The notes below the pieces were generated by a model. It was not told where the DNA came from and did no database searches. It worked only from the letters and a program-made list of their open reading frames with translations. From Clavulina sp. PMI_390 (Eukaryota; Basidiomycota; Agaricomycetes; Cantharellales; Hydnaceae), in NCBI GenBank assembly GCA_015039315.1, contig WIDE01000003.1, forward strand, positions 558,001 through 622,000: a stretch of DNA of 64,000 nucleotides, given 5' to 3'. Position numbers and translations under genes: made by a program. Position 1 is the first letter of the stretch. Every line of letters starts with the position of its first letter. Positions 12,293-23,253 of this stretch are shown in pieces.

Positions 12293-14321
12293 ATGTCTCC
12301 CTGTACGCGTTGATCATGCTTGTGGTGACATCTTCTTCGCCTGGAATGACAGCTCTGACCCCCTTCCCTCCAGTAGCCTCCTCAATTCTAGACCAACCTC
12401 CATCCCCCTCTCACACGTCCTCTGCCTCAGGTGACGAAGATTATACCCCGAGTGGCCGCTCTGTCTCTTCATCACACCTCAGCAGCAGTGCAAGCGCAAA
12501 GCGCAAGCGGGGGCGCGTCAACCCCTCTCAGCTCGCGTTCCTTGAGAGGGCCTACTTGGCTGACCGAAGTCTCGATGCTGCCCGGCGGAGAGACATCAGC
12601 CAGAAGCTAGGCATGGACGAGAGGCAGACCCAGATCTGGTTCCAGAACCGTCGCGCAAAGGCCAAACTTCTTGCCCACCGCGCCAAGGAAGCTCAATCCG
12701 ATGTCCACCCCTCCCTCAATCATTATCACTCAGCCATTCCCCCTCTCGAAGCGATCCACCTTGCTTTGCAGGAAGACCCTCGTAAGTATTCTCAACTCAA
12801 TCTTCTCTTGTCAATTCCTCGATCAACTGAGTGCCAATATCATTCCTGGCTCCTCACTCTTATGCGGGGCAATTAGCTATCACAGTGGTCCCTTGCAGCG
12901 ACGTTCTCATCGGAAAGTGGCGCCGAATGAACACCGGCTCCAACGACTTGTTGGTTTATCTTTCTGAGGCTCGCCGAGAGCTCACATATTTTGTCCGATC
13001 CGCCGAGATGGGCTTCAAGATGCGCATCCCCTTCGACTCTATTCTTTCCACAGAATACACTAGCGATCTTGCCCCAGGATGCGATCGCGCAGTCTTCATT
13101 CTCAGCAAGCCACCCACATTTTATCGTGAGGTGCTCTCTCGCGCGGCGTCTTTGAACCAAAATTCCACTCCCTCCGGATCCGGGCGGACGTGGCGTCCTG
13201 CGAATGACTGGACCGAAGGCGCACAGGCATCCACCTGCACCCGCCATGAGATCACGGGTCCCGCGGGTCAGCTGCGAATCGCACTCGGCCCCCTTTTCAC
13301 ACTGACCGCACCTCCGAGCACGAGTGCAACTCACCCTTCTTCGCTCGGTCTGTCTGCGGCGGCCGTCCCCCCTCCTCATGCATTCGCGTCCAACTACTTC
13401 CTCCCGTCCCCAAGCCTTTCATACTCCCCATCATCCGCGGGCACTAGCTCGTCGTCAACCAATTCGCCGCCCCGCCGCTCATCTCCTCCTGTCCTCTACC
13501 CTACTGATCTTGGCGTGGATGCCGCAGTCCCCTTCCATATGCGCCATCACGATTCCATCCGCCACCGCTCGTTGTCGCAGCCCCCGACGTCTCACGAGTT
13601 CCCCGCCTCCTTTTCCTCCCCAACGCATAGTATCCCCATCCCTCACACCGTCTCCGGTGGCTTCGGGATGGACTTTGATCCTTTTGCGTTCAGCATGGGA
13701 GGAGCGGCGGCGGGTTCGTACAGCAGTCATGGTGGAGACTCCGTTTCTACGGCAGGGTTTGATGGGAGCGAGGCGGGCTCCGTGACGGGGTCGTTCGAGT
13801 ACGGCTTCCCTCAATCGGATCTTTCACTGCTACCTGAACACATGCCATCTACCTCAGCGGCATCAGTGGGCAGCCTCGCTTCTGGTAGCAGTCATGGGGC
13901 AGTCCGCCCTATCCCTGCCCGCCGAGCCACGACACTTGAGAGGCCTTTGAGTGCATCAGCAGAATTCTTCGGGCCATTATCTCTTCCCTCGTCGAGCCCA
14001 ATGGCCGCTGGTCCAGCCAGTGCAGGTGGACGCGGGCCTCGGTTCATGGACATCTACTCGAACCAAAGCCTCAACTTGTCCTCATATATCCTGGGGGCGG
14101 TTGGGAGCGACGAGTCCAAGCCCATGACCCCCTCGCTTTCCGTCCCCCCGCCAACACCCGCCACGCCATTGTCTGCGCCTTCATCGGCGGCGAGGATGTC
14201 TTTCTCAAATTCATTTGATTTCAGCACGGCTGCGAGGGCAAGGTCGTGTGAGGAAACTCAGCAGTCTCCTGGAATTTACGAGCAGCAAATTGCTAGCGAG
14301 CGTGTCGCCTTCCCGGCATAG
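12293..14321 (+). CDS. homeodomain transcription factor (second paralogue)
   Basis: Three exons are proposed: 12293-12302, 12353-12781 and 12877-14321, giving 627 residues. ATG 12293 is the first ATG after more than 300 ATG-free, pyrimidine-rich bases. It opens a 10-base exon (MSP plus one base), mirroring the tiny first exon of the paralogue at 665. The alternative is ATG 12316, which lies in the proposed first intron and is open in the same frame (start MLVVTSSSPG). The homeodomain sits at about nucleotides 12500-12680, with WFQNRRAKAK in helix 3. After a phase-1 intron at the same place as in the first gene comes the shared second block (LIGKWRR, GFKM, PPTFYREV, DWTEGAQA). The C-terminal half is Ser/Pro-rich. 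Nuclear DNA binding is inferred from the homeodomain; the targets are unknown. Confidence 0.85.
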
Positions 14322-16344
14322 TCTCAATATTCCATCTTTTTTCCCTCTCTCTCCTTTTTCCTGCTTTCTTTTGCGTGTATTCTTTTTCATTTGAGCGCCT
14401 ACGTGAGTCTATCTCTTCTCAGAGAGGTTCAAGCTCATCATTGCTGACTATTTGCTGTATTTCTTTTCAACGCAGATTACATTCTTCCTAGACACTTTTT
14501 CTTACCTTCTTTTAGGCCCGTTGTTGTTCTGTTACATCTCAAAAAAAACCGCCTTATGCCCTATAACGCAAATAGGCTTCATGTTCTTGCATTCGTTACA
14601 TCTGCTATTTCCCCCGTAGCCCACTTGCTCACACGATTGATCGGCTACAACGCTTTTTTCTCTCGTTGTGCGTGCTATTTTCACAGACAACTGTGTGTAT
14701 GCACACCGTTAATTCCCCTACTCCTTATTATTTTTTTTCGTGCATTTCTATCTTCCTTGGGTCTCCCCGGCCCTTCTCGTCGGGGCCGTATCCTGCCAAG
14801 TGGATATTTTATTCTTGTCTTTTTATTATCGTTCCGTACCTTTTGATTCTTACTCTTTTGTTCATGGCCTCTTTTGACGAAAACTTCTGATCTCAAGCTA
14901 TGTATCCCTCATCCCTACATAGTTGTATCTCTAAAACAATCAAGCAACCCCGCACCGTTCGTTCATCTGCCATCACACAATACATGCTTCCGTCTCACAT
15001 GCTTTTATCTCCGGTCCGCCTAAGTAGCCACCCAAAAATTAAGCATTCATTCCGTGCCTGCTGTCAGCTAACCCTGACGATCATGGCCGTCCGTAACCGC
15101 TCGCGTAGAAGTCCGTGCAACGACCAACAACGGGGCTAGTCAACTCGGATCCGGAAAGGAAGCGGACGCCGAGCTGTGTGCGTAAGTCCGAGATTAGGGA
15201 GTATTGTACCTTTGTTCGGATTTTGCTGAGACTCCCAAGACACAAGGTAAGAATGAGGAAAGCAAATTAATTAGAAGTGTTCGTGGAAATTCCATTTACA
15301 GCTGACTGCGCATGCTGATCTTCCACTATGGCTACTTGTGATTGTAGTTGCGAGTGCGATTATGATCCCGAATGCCGAGGGCCGTAAAAAGACGTTGCTT
15401 GGCTTGGTACTACTGCGCTTGCGCAAGGAACTGGCTGCGGAGCTGGGATGGCTAGTCCAAAGGGCCCTGTGGCGTGTTTCAATGTCGTCGTCCCTAATTT
15501 ATTTTATTTGATGCGTCGACAATGCGACGGGACTAAATCATTGCAAATGCGGATAATGTCGAGCACCGTCCGGAGCAGACCGAGCTATACAGCGGGGCCC
15601 AAAATAGCACGGGCCTTGATCCTGAGAGGAACAGAGGGATCTGGTATCACGCTTGTTGACGACGTCTAAGTCCCAAGCCGTCATCAGCATTAGACGTCTA
15701 GCCGATCGAAGCATCAAGCAAGAATTCTCGGCATTGGTCACAAACGTGCTGAGTCAAAAAATCCGCCAGCGACGATCAGGAGCGGATGATGCGAATTTGA
15801 AAAAAATACTGGTGAGTTAGTCTTATGACCAAGGAGGTGAATCATGACGCTAGGATTAACATTGATAACTAAAGTGCGGGGTATTCCACTTTCTAATGGC
15901 GCATCGAGCGCGGTTTCCGCGATAACATGCATGAAGCAGGGGGGAGAAACGATGGAAAGCAATAGCGTTCGTTGCCCAAGCACGTGGGAGGCCGGGTAGA
16001 ACCATTGTGGGAGGCGGATGGAAGGCCATTGCTATGATTGCGCGCATTATAGCACTCGCGAGGGAGCTCGTGACCCGCTACGCGACACCACGGAGGGTAT
16101 CGAAGTTTCGTTGCCGCTCGCCCGAATCGAAACGGTCTGCACCACCGAAATCGACAGTCATGGTACCTGCAGAGATATTCAACTGCAGCTCCCAGACGAA
16201 GGACGCTTTGGCCCGCCAACTGTCCCCACTAGATGGGCGCAGTACAGCGGACGCGACAAATAGAGACGGTTACAGTAAGAGGGTGAGAAAAGAGGTACGT
16301 CGGCGGAGAAGAGAAAGATAAAGTCGCTGCATCTGGCAAGTTAC
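14322..16344. other. intergenic region, T-rich 3' end then featureless
   Basis: The first 600 bases are T- and CT-rich with T runs near 14730 and look like the 3' untranslated region of the homeobox gene. From about 15100 to 16344 I find only short frames without coding character. If the last intron of the next minus-strand gene is real, its final exon could extend into the last 200 bases of this interval. Confidence 0.4.
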
Positions 16345-17264
16345 TCACGTTGCAAGCCCATAATGATTTGGACGCTGAGTGATGAGGCGCGCACACCCAT
16401 CTACATTAGATTTCGCATCGTAGACCCAGAGAAGTCGTCCTCTGTAGATCTCATGTAGGCCATGAGAATCTACAAGTCGGTTGGCAGGGTTGGGCCCCAA
16501 ACTACCATTGATGCGTTTGCGGCCTTCGGGTAGGCGTGGGCTAGGAACGATGTCAAGGTCGTTGAATAGCCGCAAGAGTGTGATGTTTGAACTATTTTGT
16601 AGCACTGAGGGATCAATCCTTTCAGGCACTACGGAGGAGGGCGATAAATCCACGAAAACGAAAGCATCTGACTGGTGACGGGTATTCGGATCGTCTGACG
16701 AAGCATCTACCATCTCTGCATCTTCATCTCCGGCATCTTCACCTTCCGGTTCACCGTCTTCTTCACTTTCATCGTCTTCATCTTCATCACCGCCTCCTGT
16801 ATTGGAAGTCTCCGCTTCGTCTGCCAACAAGAGATCTTTCATGCCTTCGCGCTCAGATCGAAGCACAACTCCAATAAATTCTTCCCATTTATTCTCATCG
16901 GAGAAGTCTGTGCGAATGATAAGACCTTTCTCAGCAACAGGGCCCGTAGAATTGGTAGGGAAATCTAGCGGATCGCGGAGGGTTTTCCATGCAAGCGAGC
17001 TGGTTGGTTCGACTGAGAAAAAAGTTATGGGGTCATGTGATAGGCTAGAATAGATCACTTCGGCTCACTAGACGGTGTCTGGGATTCTGTAACAAGTTTC
17101 CAGTACTCGTTCGCAGTCTGCAGCAAAAGGCTGCGGCGAGTCACGCTGGATTTCGCGGTCGGGGGAAGCGCGTCAAAACGAGCCTGAATCACCGTAAGAC
17201 AATTTTCTCCTTTACAGTTTTATGCATGTACCGAGGTAAAATCCACAAACTTCGTCTGGTCCAT
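16345..17264 (-). CDS. acidic protein of unknown function, DUF6924-like
   Basis: The start ATG (17264) opens MDQTKFVDFTS. A short intron follows, then a second exon ending near 17078. A 56-base intron (GTGAGC donor, TTTTTTCTCAG acceptor) joins this to the long exon. Two motifs stand out: LIIRTDFSDENKWEEF and, near the C-terminus, FVFVDLSPS. Both recall the DUF6924 family (RTDFSD followed by a valine-rich strand), but I rate that match as tentative. Between them lies an acidic insert of about 45 residues, mostly Asp and Glu. The frame ends at TGA inside an ACGTGAGT string that could equally be a splice donor, so the C-terminus may be longer. The gene is transcribed away from the acyltransferase gene, with 89 bp between start codons. 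Confidence 0.6.
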
Positions 17265-17353
17265 CGATCGCGATCCCCAATTGACTGTTGTTGATGCTTG
17301 TGTCGCGTTGTGCCTGGCGCAATAACTGAGCTGTATTATTCTTGCTCTCGTCG
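17265..17353. promoter_or_regulatory. shared promoter of a divergent gene pair
   Basis: Eighty-nine bases separate the start codons of the DUF6924-like gene (minus) and the acyltransferase (plus), so the core promoters must overlap or share elements. No clear TATA box is visible. Confidence 0.45.
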
Positions 17354-19137
17354 ATGCTTGACTCCTCTACTGTGAAACCATTAATCCCAACGGCTCAGGG
17401 TGCAAGGCGTTATCTACTAGGAACGGACTTGTGGCTTTTTGTGCTCGTTTGTCGCCTCACCTATTTCAAACGTGATGATGTTTGACGCTGCTTGTAGGCT
17501 GAATACCTCATCGTACTTCCGGAGATCGTTGATCCTACCCGGTTACGAACTGCCATAAGCCACACGCTATCTTTGTTTCCCGAATGCGCTGGGAGATTGA
17601 AGCGTGATGCCTCTGAGGGCTCATGGTGGGTAAGAGAGCAACCAGTTCAATCAAATGATCTACATACCCCACTACTGAGATAAAATGAACGCGACTCAGA
17701 TCGACTTGTGTGACTCCGGAATACCCTTCATAATTGAGGACAGCCCCACTGAACCTTTACCCGAATCTGATTTCGTTGTTCTGCCGGGTTTTGACGCTTT
17801 CGTCTCAACTATATCGCTGGCAGCTTGGGATCAGGATGTGCCCCTACTGTCGCTTAAGCTGACGACGGATCAATCTTCTGGCCGTTCTGTGCTCGGTTAC
17901 TCCTCTAACCATATAATTGGTAGTATAACCTTCGCCCCGTCAAACGCCGTGTTTAGTTGATTTGGTTCATTTTCTCTCATAGCGGACGGTAATCGTTCCC
18001 ACGAATTCCTCACCACATTATCTCGCCTATACGCAGAGCCCGACCTTGACCTATCACCCGAAAGCGAGTCAATCAAGCCGCTATCACCTCGACAAAATGG
18101 GCCGACTCCTCCGTCGCCCTTGTGGGCGGATGGCGAAATGCCCCCTGGAAAAGCTTTCACTCGCTATGTCCAAGACTTCAATACAATGTCAGAAGTTCGT
18201 CTTAAGCTCCGCCCCGAGCGTCTAGAACGCTTACGAGAGCTTGCACAAGATGAGGAGAGTGGCGACAGCTCAGGGGTGAAGATCAGTCGGCAAGACGCGG
18301 TGTCAAGTTATGTTGCTTGCTTGGTGACTCACTGCAATGCCTCCTCGCCCATAGAGGTTGTGCGGAATAATTATAATGTAAGTTTATCGCCCGCGTGAGC
18401 CCAGCTCCACTTCTCGTGCTCACAGGATTCGCATCACATGCTACCACTGAACTGCTTTTTGGTTTGTTTTCGGCTGGATGTCCGATCAATAGTATCGTGG
18501 AAGTCCCTTCGTCTCCAGCTCGATGATCGGGACCAACGCAATTGTATTCATTCAAACGCCCCCCCTGGACGAAGAATCTTCTTTGTCTTCGGTCGCTCGG
18601 GCTATCCGCCGGTCGATTGAGCAAGCCAAAACCTCTCAGTTCGCTTCTGAGGTCATTTTGAATGCTCAGAAGTCTATGCTTTCAGCTGCAAACAAGCTCA
18701 ACTCGTACTGTGTTCTTCCTCCTCGAGCTTGTTTGACCATTAATGGCAATCTAAGGTACATCCATCCGATCTCTCTTGCGGGGAAATAACCGTGCTAATG
18801 TGGCTCCACTGCGTCATCGATAATCTTTCCTGTGCGCCTTGATAGTGTCGATTGGAGTTCTGTACACTTTGGATTCCCCGGGCAAACGCGATTTCATACC
18901 AAATGGTTGGGGACCCGATACGTTCGCATCTTTCGCTCAAATCCTGAATTCTACCCATCAACGAACGGGAACTACGCCGTTCATGATAGCCGTGAAGGAT
19001 GGGTGGATGTACAGTTCGGAGTAGATAAGAAGATCTATACCGACGTCATCCATCAGATGGAGCGCGACATGGAGAGCTTAGATGCAGGGCGTCCACTTCC
19101 TTACACAACCAGCCCTACCAGATGTAATGTGACATGA
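17354..19137 (+). CDS. HXXXD-type acyltransferase (transferase family PF02458)
   Basis: Six exons are proposed: 17354-17446, 17498-17629, 17700-17919, 17983-18377, 18493-18755 and 18846-19137, giving 464 residues, the usual size for this family. Early landmarks are LSLFPECAGRL and CDSGIPFI. The catalytic HXXXD motif reads HIIAD and is completed only across the 17920-17982 intron. Later come TNAIVFIQTPP and a FGFPG stretch where the family often has DFGWG. Such enzymes transfer acyl groups from acyl-CoA to alcohols or amines, as trichothecene 3-O-acetyltransferase and plant BAHD enzymes do. The substrate cannot be read from sequence. The first donor (GTTTGT, 17447) is not strong, but this 51-base intron is needed because the frame meets TGA without it. 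No polyketide, peptide or terpene synthase lies nearby, so a biosynthetic cluster is not indicated. Confidence 0.75.
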
Positions 19138-19479
19138 TTTAAGAGTCGGCAGGTTTCTTTTATCCTGATTGTAGTTTACATGGTGAGTGTAAGCTATATC
19201 TAGAACGAACTTTTAAGTTCCTAGCATAGCATTGTTTCGATAACGCCCATCGAAAAGGAAAGGCGAAGCCGCCGCTCAATTAACCATGCGATGAAGCTCA
19301 CGAAGACGAGGAATCCGCGCGAATCCTCGGTCCCGATTACGAGAGAATGTAGAGCAAGAAGAGAAGTCCCGTCATCAGGAAGTTTGGTGGCACGAGGACC
19401 GGGATCAGAACTAACAGCAGCCGGTCTTGTCAAGGAGCCCCACCTGCCACCTGGCGCATCTATGCATTGACCTCCACAC

Positions 19480-21667
19480 TTACTTTCCCTTCCTCTTTCC
19501 CTTGCGCCTCGTGATACCATCGTCAGAATCATCTGACCGGTGATCGCGGGTTAACTTTGCTCCGCCTTTTTTCCCGGTAGACTGGGCGCTCGATGGAGCA
19601 GCCAATGCATGGCCACTTTCCTCGATGTGCTCGAAAAGTTTTGATCGACTCGGAAAAGTCTTGGAGCAGAAATTACACCGCTGCAATACAGTTCAGGAAA
19701 TATTTGAGGGGGGCGATGTGAGCGAGAGACCTCACCTGAATAGTCCCTTCCGTTGGCGCTGCTTCGGCCTCCTTTGCTTTTTTCGCGGCCTCACGAGCGC
19801 GACGCTTTTCTCGCTTTGAGATTTCCGGGACTGCACTCGCGGAGGTTACCGACGGCGCAATGTGATCCGGCGCAGGATCTCCAGATGAGCCTGTCTCTGT
19901 GACACGCGGAGCGCTGGCTGAGCCCGAATTACCGGATGGGTGGGAATGGGACGTGGCAATGGATTGACGAAGGGGTGAATTCGTTTCTGGTTCTAATTTC
20001 AGGCCAGATATCTGTTCAATTGGCGGGATTGTATCTTCGCCCAGTGGTTCTGGCTCCGGCTCCGACTCGGGCTCAGACGGACTTGATTCTTGGGGCTCCA
20101 CATCTTGATCAAGACCTAGAGCAGCGTTCTCCTTTGCCATCTCTTTCTTGAGACTACGGAAGAAATGATGAGCCTAACTGCATGAGAACGCGAGGTTCAC
20201 ATACCGTGCAACCTCCTTAAGATGTTTGTTACTCCTTTCATGATTGCCCCACGCCTTTTCGCTTCGGAAGCTCTTTCCACAGACCACACACTCCCATTCT
20301 TCTTGACCATCCTCTCCACCAGCATACTCCGCCTCATCTCCTCCGAATTCATCATATGCTGAAGCGAAGAGTTTGTGGGAGTCAACTTTCTGCCATTCAG
20401 GTTCAACATAAACCCCTATAGATGGCCCTTGCTTTGGTCTCGTTGCTGGTGTGCGTGAGCTAGAGCCGGACGTGGTAGCCGATTTTTGATCGGTGAGGTG
20501 GGCTTTATAGCGTGGATCGCGCTTCCTCATAAAGTACACCAATGACTAAGGGTCTTTGTGTGAGCACCAGTAGCATTGCGAATGATGCAAACCTACACGA
20601 ATTGTCTCGTTATACTCTTTACGAGCGTCTTCACGAGCTTTCTTGTTGTCCCTCTCCATCAATCTAGGCGTATTCGTGTCAGCTATCGCTCAGCTGATAG
20701 TTGTGAATACACTCACCTCCGAACCCGACGATCGGGAGCTTCAGTGACATTCCACTGATCACGCCAAGCAAAGTCTTTAGCGGACGCAAACGAGGTCCAA
20801 GTGTTGTAAAAGTGCCGAGCGGCAGGTTCTCCTTTAGATCCGGCCCAAGTCCAAGTGGAACCTCCAAGCTCAGGATACTCGCTGTCGAAACCATGTTGCT
20901 GTTCTTCAAAGGATAGACGTCGGAACAGATTCCCATATATCGTAAAGAAGCTCTGGAAGGAAGGATCCATAAGCAAGGAAGGCAAAAATGAAGGTGTCGA
21001 ACAGTATCCTGACGCACATTTGGGCCATCATCCATCGTTGACCAAGAATTAGCATCGAAGAAGCGAAGCAGATGTTTTGTTGTGATCCCGGGATCATTGA
21101 ACCGCCGGCGCGACTGATCGGAAGGGTTGAAGCCGCGTCGAATGTCGTCAAAGACTTCATCCACATCGGCTTCTGGGATAAGATCTCCTCGATGTTGATC
21201 GTACCAGGCCCGCTCCTTTATTGAATGAGGAATTGAGCCCAAAATTTGGACGAAGTTGCAAGAGATATCCTCACTTGTTCATCGCTCAAGACCTAGCGGG
21301 AGCACCCTGGTCGGCATATTTATCCATCATGAAAAATGGCAGCGTAGGATTTGCCTAACTTACTTCGTAGGCTTGTTGTAAGGCAGCAAATTTTTTCGTT
21401 GCCTCCTCTATATTTCCAGCATTCTTGTCAGGGTGGTGTACGAGTGCGAGTTTCCGAAAGGCGCGCTAGATCGGGGTGAAGTATGTATTTGTGTGAGTGA
21501 CTCAAGTCAGAGCCTGGATTTTTGTGTTTCAGAGAGGTGCGGGGTATCACTTTGATCTCATCTTGGGTCGCAGTTTCTTCGACTTCGAGAAGTTCATAAT
21601 AATCGACAGCTGTAGTTTGGGCGTTCTCATCGCCAGCAGGAGCCCGGCGAGATTCTTGAGCACCCAT
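19480..21667 (-). CDS. JJJ1: J-domain protein with two C2H2 zinc fingers, Jjj1/DNAJC21-like
   Basis: The start is at ATG 21667. The J-domain begins at once (YYELLEVEE) and its HPD tripeptide (VHHPDK) lies near 21430 after the first intron. It is followed by the family-specific region containing FSFEEQQ-like and [11 protein letters not shown] segments, [16 protein letters not shown], and the charged [16 protein letters not shown] helix. The first zinc finger reads [17 protein letters not shown], the second [17 protein letters not shown], and the C-terminus is lysine/arginine-rich. In yeast, Jjj1 works with Hsp70 and Rei1 on late cytoplasmic 60S subunits to release the Arx1 export factor; the same role is inferred here. 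It is transcribed divergently from COX10, with only 61 bp between the start codons. Confidence 0.9.
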
Positions 21668-21728
21668 CTGTCACGGATCGGCACCGAAGGAGTCACGGTC
21701 ACGGTTCTCGCGCTCACAATCTGCCTTG
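21668..21728. promoter_or_regulatory. 61-bp bidirectional promoter, JJJ1/COX10
   Basis: This is the whole space between the two divergent start codons. Any 5' leaders must therefore be extremely short, or the transcripts of the two strands must overlap. Confidence 0.5.
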
Positions 21729-23087
21729 ATGAATTTGTGCAAACAGGGCCTAAAGCCAACATCTTCGTTACACTTCACTCGTCAAGGACTCAACAATGCT
21801 CTGAACACTCCCAGGGTCCTTCGCCCTCGCTCTCGGTGTATCACGACTGCGGTGACGCGACAAAGCATACTTTTCTTCTCACCGAACGTCAGCGCTGGAT
21901 TCGCCACCAGTGTCGATGCTGGGTTCGTCGGAGACCACCAATCGTCGCCAAACCCTCGAGATTCCCCACTCTCACCAATATCTCGCGATGTCCCCCACGT
22001 ACCTCCTCCATTAATATCGCAAGAATACCCTCCCCGTCCTTTCTCCTCGTACAAACCCATCCCATCATTAAACCCTCGCCGCCTCCTAAGAATATACTCC
22101 CAACTCTCGAAGGGGCGTCTGACGGTGCTCAATGTGATCGTTGCTATGTCGGGAGTAGCATTAGCTCCAGCTAACGTTGGTGTCCCAATCCTGCTTGCTA
22201 CAGCAGTTGGCACAACCCTGTGTTCAGCCGCTGCGAATACAACCAACCAGCTGTTGGAGGTACCATTTGATGCCCAGATGGCACGGACGCGGAATCGACC
22301 ATTTGTTCGCCGTGCTATATCTCCCTTACATGGAGCCTCATTCGCAGCAGTCACAGGCATAGCAGGACCAGCCATCCTGTACACCTTCGTCAACCCTTTG
22401 ACCGCTGCCTTGGGTCTCTTTAACGTTCTTCTATACGCAGGCGTCTACACATTCATGAAACGTCGAACCATTTGGAACACCTGGGTTGGAGCGATAGTAG
22501 GAGCAGTCCCAGCAGTTATGGGCTGGACCGCAGCAGGCGGGCACATCTTCCCATCAGCCTCTCATCCAATACAAACATTCCTCCCATCGTTCCTCACCAA
22601 TATGCCTGCCCTGCCCCTTGAAGCCATCGATAACCCACTCGCCCCTGCTGCGCTCTTCACTCTCATGTTCTCGTGGCAGTTCCCCCATTTTAACCCCCTC
22701 TCCCATCTCATGCGAGCCTCCTATGCGCAGGCTGGATACCGTATGTTGTGTGTATCAAACCCAAAACATAATGGGCTTGTATCACTGCGGCACACAGCCT
22801 TGCTCTTCCCCATTTGCTCAGTGCTCGTCCCTCTTTCGGGCCTAACAACGTGGGCTTTCGCTCTCACGAGTCTCCCTATCAACGCGATTGCATTAAACCA
22901 CGCATGGAAGTTTTGGAAACAAGGGTCCGATAAGACAGCGAAGAAATTGTTCGGCACCATGCTGTGGCACCTCCCTGCTATCCTGGGGTTGATGATGTTC
23001 CACAAACAGGGAATGGACTGGCTCAAACGGATCGGGTGGGTGAAAGATGACGAGCAGACACTAGTACCCGTAGAGTCATCAGCATAG
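21729..23087 (+). CDS. COX10: protoheme IX farnesyltransferase (heme O synthase)
   Basis: One uninterrupted exon of 452 residues from ATG 21729. COX10 is a mitochondrial inner-membrane prenyltransferase that attaches a farnesyl group to heme B to make heme O, the first step towards heme A of cytochrome c oxidase. The N-terminus is basic and Ser/Arg-rich, as expected for a mitochondrial presequence. The UbiA-type polar motif reads NTTNQLLEVPFDAQMARTRN, followed by the RPF region, and the second conserved loop contains FSWQFPHF. Several hydrophobic segments such as GVALAPANVGVPILL fit the multi-span fold. It is unusual in this window for having no intron. Confidence 0.95.
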   Translation: MNLCKQGLKPTSSLHFTRQGLNNALNTPRVLRPRSRCITTAVTRQSILFFSPNVSAGFATSVDAGFVGDHQSSPNPRDSPLSPISRDVPHVPPPLISQEYPPRPFSSYKPIPSLNPRRLLRIYSQLSKGRLTVLNVIVAMSGVALAPANVGVPILLATAVGTTLCSAAANTTNQLLEVPFDAQMARTRNRPFVRRAISPLHGASFAAVTGIAGPAILYTFVNPLTAALGLFNVLLYAGVYTFMKRRTIWNTWVGAIVGAVPAVMGWTAAGGHIFPSASHPIQTFLPSFLTNMPALPLEAIDNPLAPAALFTLMFSWQFPHFNPLSHLMRASYAQAGYRMLCVSNPKHNGLVSLRHTALLFPICSVLVPLSGLTTWAFALTSLPINAIALNHAWKFWKQGSDKTAKKLFGTMLWHLPAILGLMMFHKQGMDWLKRIGWVKDDEQTLVPVESSA

Positions 23088-23253
23088 AGTACGACACCTG
23101 CCGTAATACAATCCCAGTGGTCTTCATTTATTTGTTGATTTTCATGAGTCTAAACTTCCTTAACATGGAGAGAACAGCGAATATAATATGATCGGACATA
23201 AAACCACTGAGTGCATACACTACATGTACACGGGTGTTGTTGTGCGTCAACGA

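Noticed and set aside
12316..12352. ATG 12316 as start of the second homeobox gene
   Set aside because: Not excluded, but ATG 12293 is the first ATG after a long ATG-free leader and reproduces the micro-exon structure of the paralogue, so it is preferred.
665..14321. Mating-type (HD1/HD2) locus
   Set aside because: Both homeodomains are of the typical 60-residue type and are paralogues of each other, both genes point the same way, and no mitochondrial intermediate peptidase gene is adjacent. An A mating locus would have a divergent TALE/typical pair.
16345..19137. Secondary-metabolite gene cluster around the acyltransferase
   Set aside because: No core synthase, cytochrome P450, transporter or pathway regulator lies beside it; the next genes are housekeeping.
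21497..22174. 225-codon open frame overlapping JJJ1 and COX10
   Set aside because: It runs across the JJJ1 first exon and intron in antisense and then out of frame through COX10; both real genes have strong family matches.
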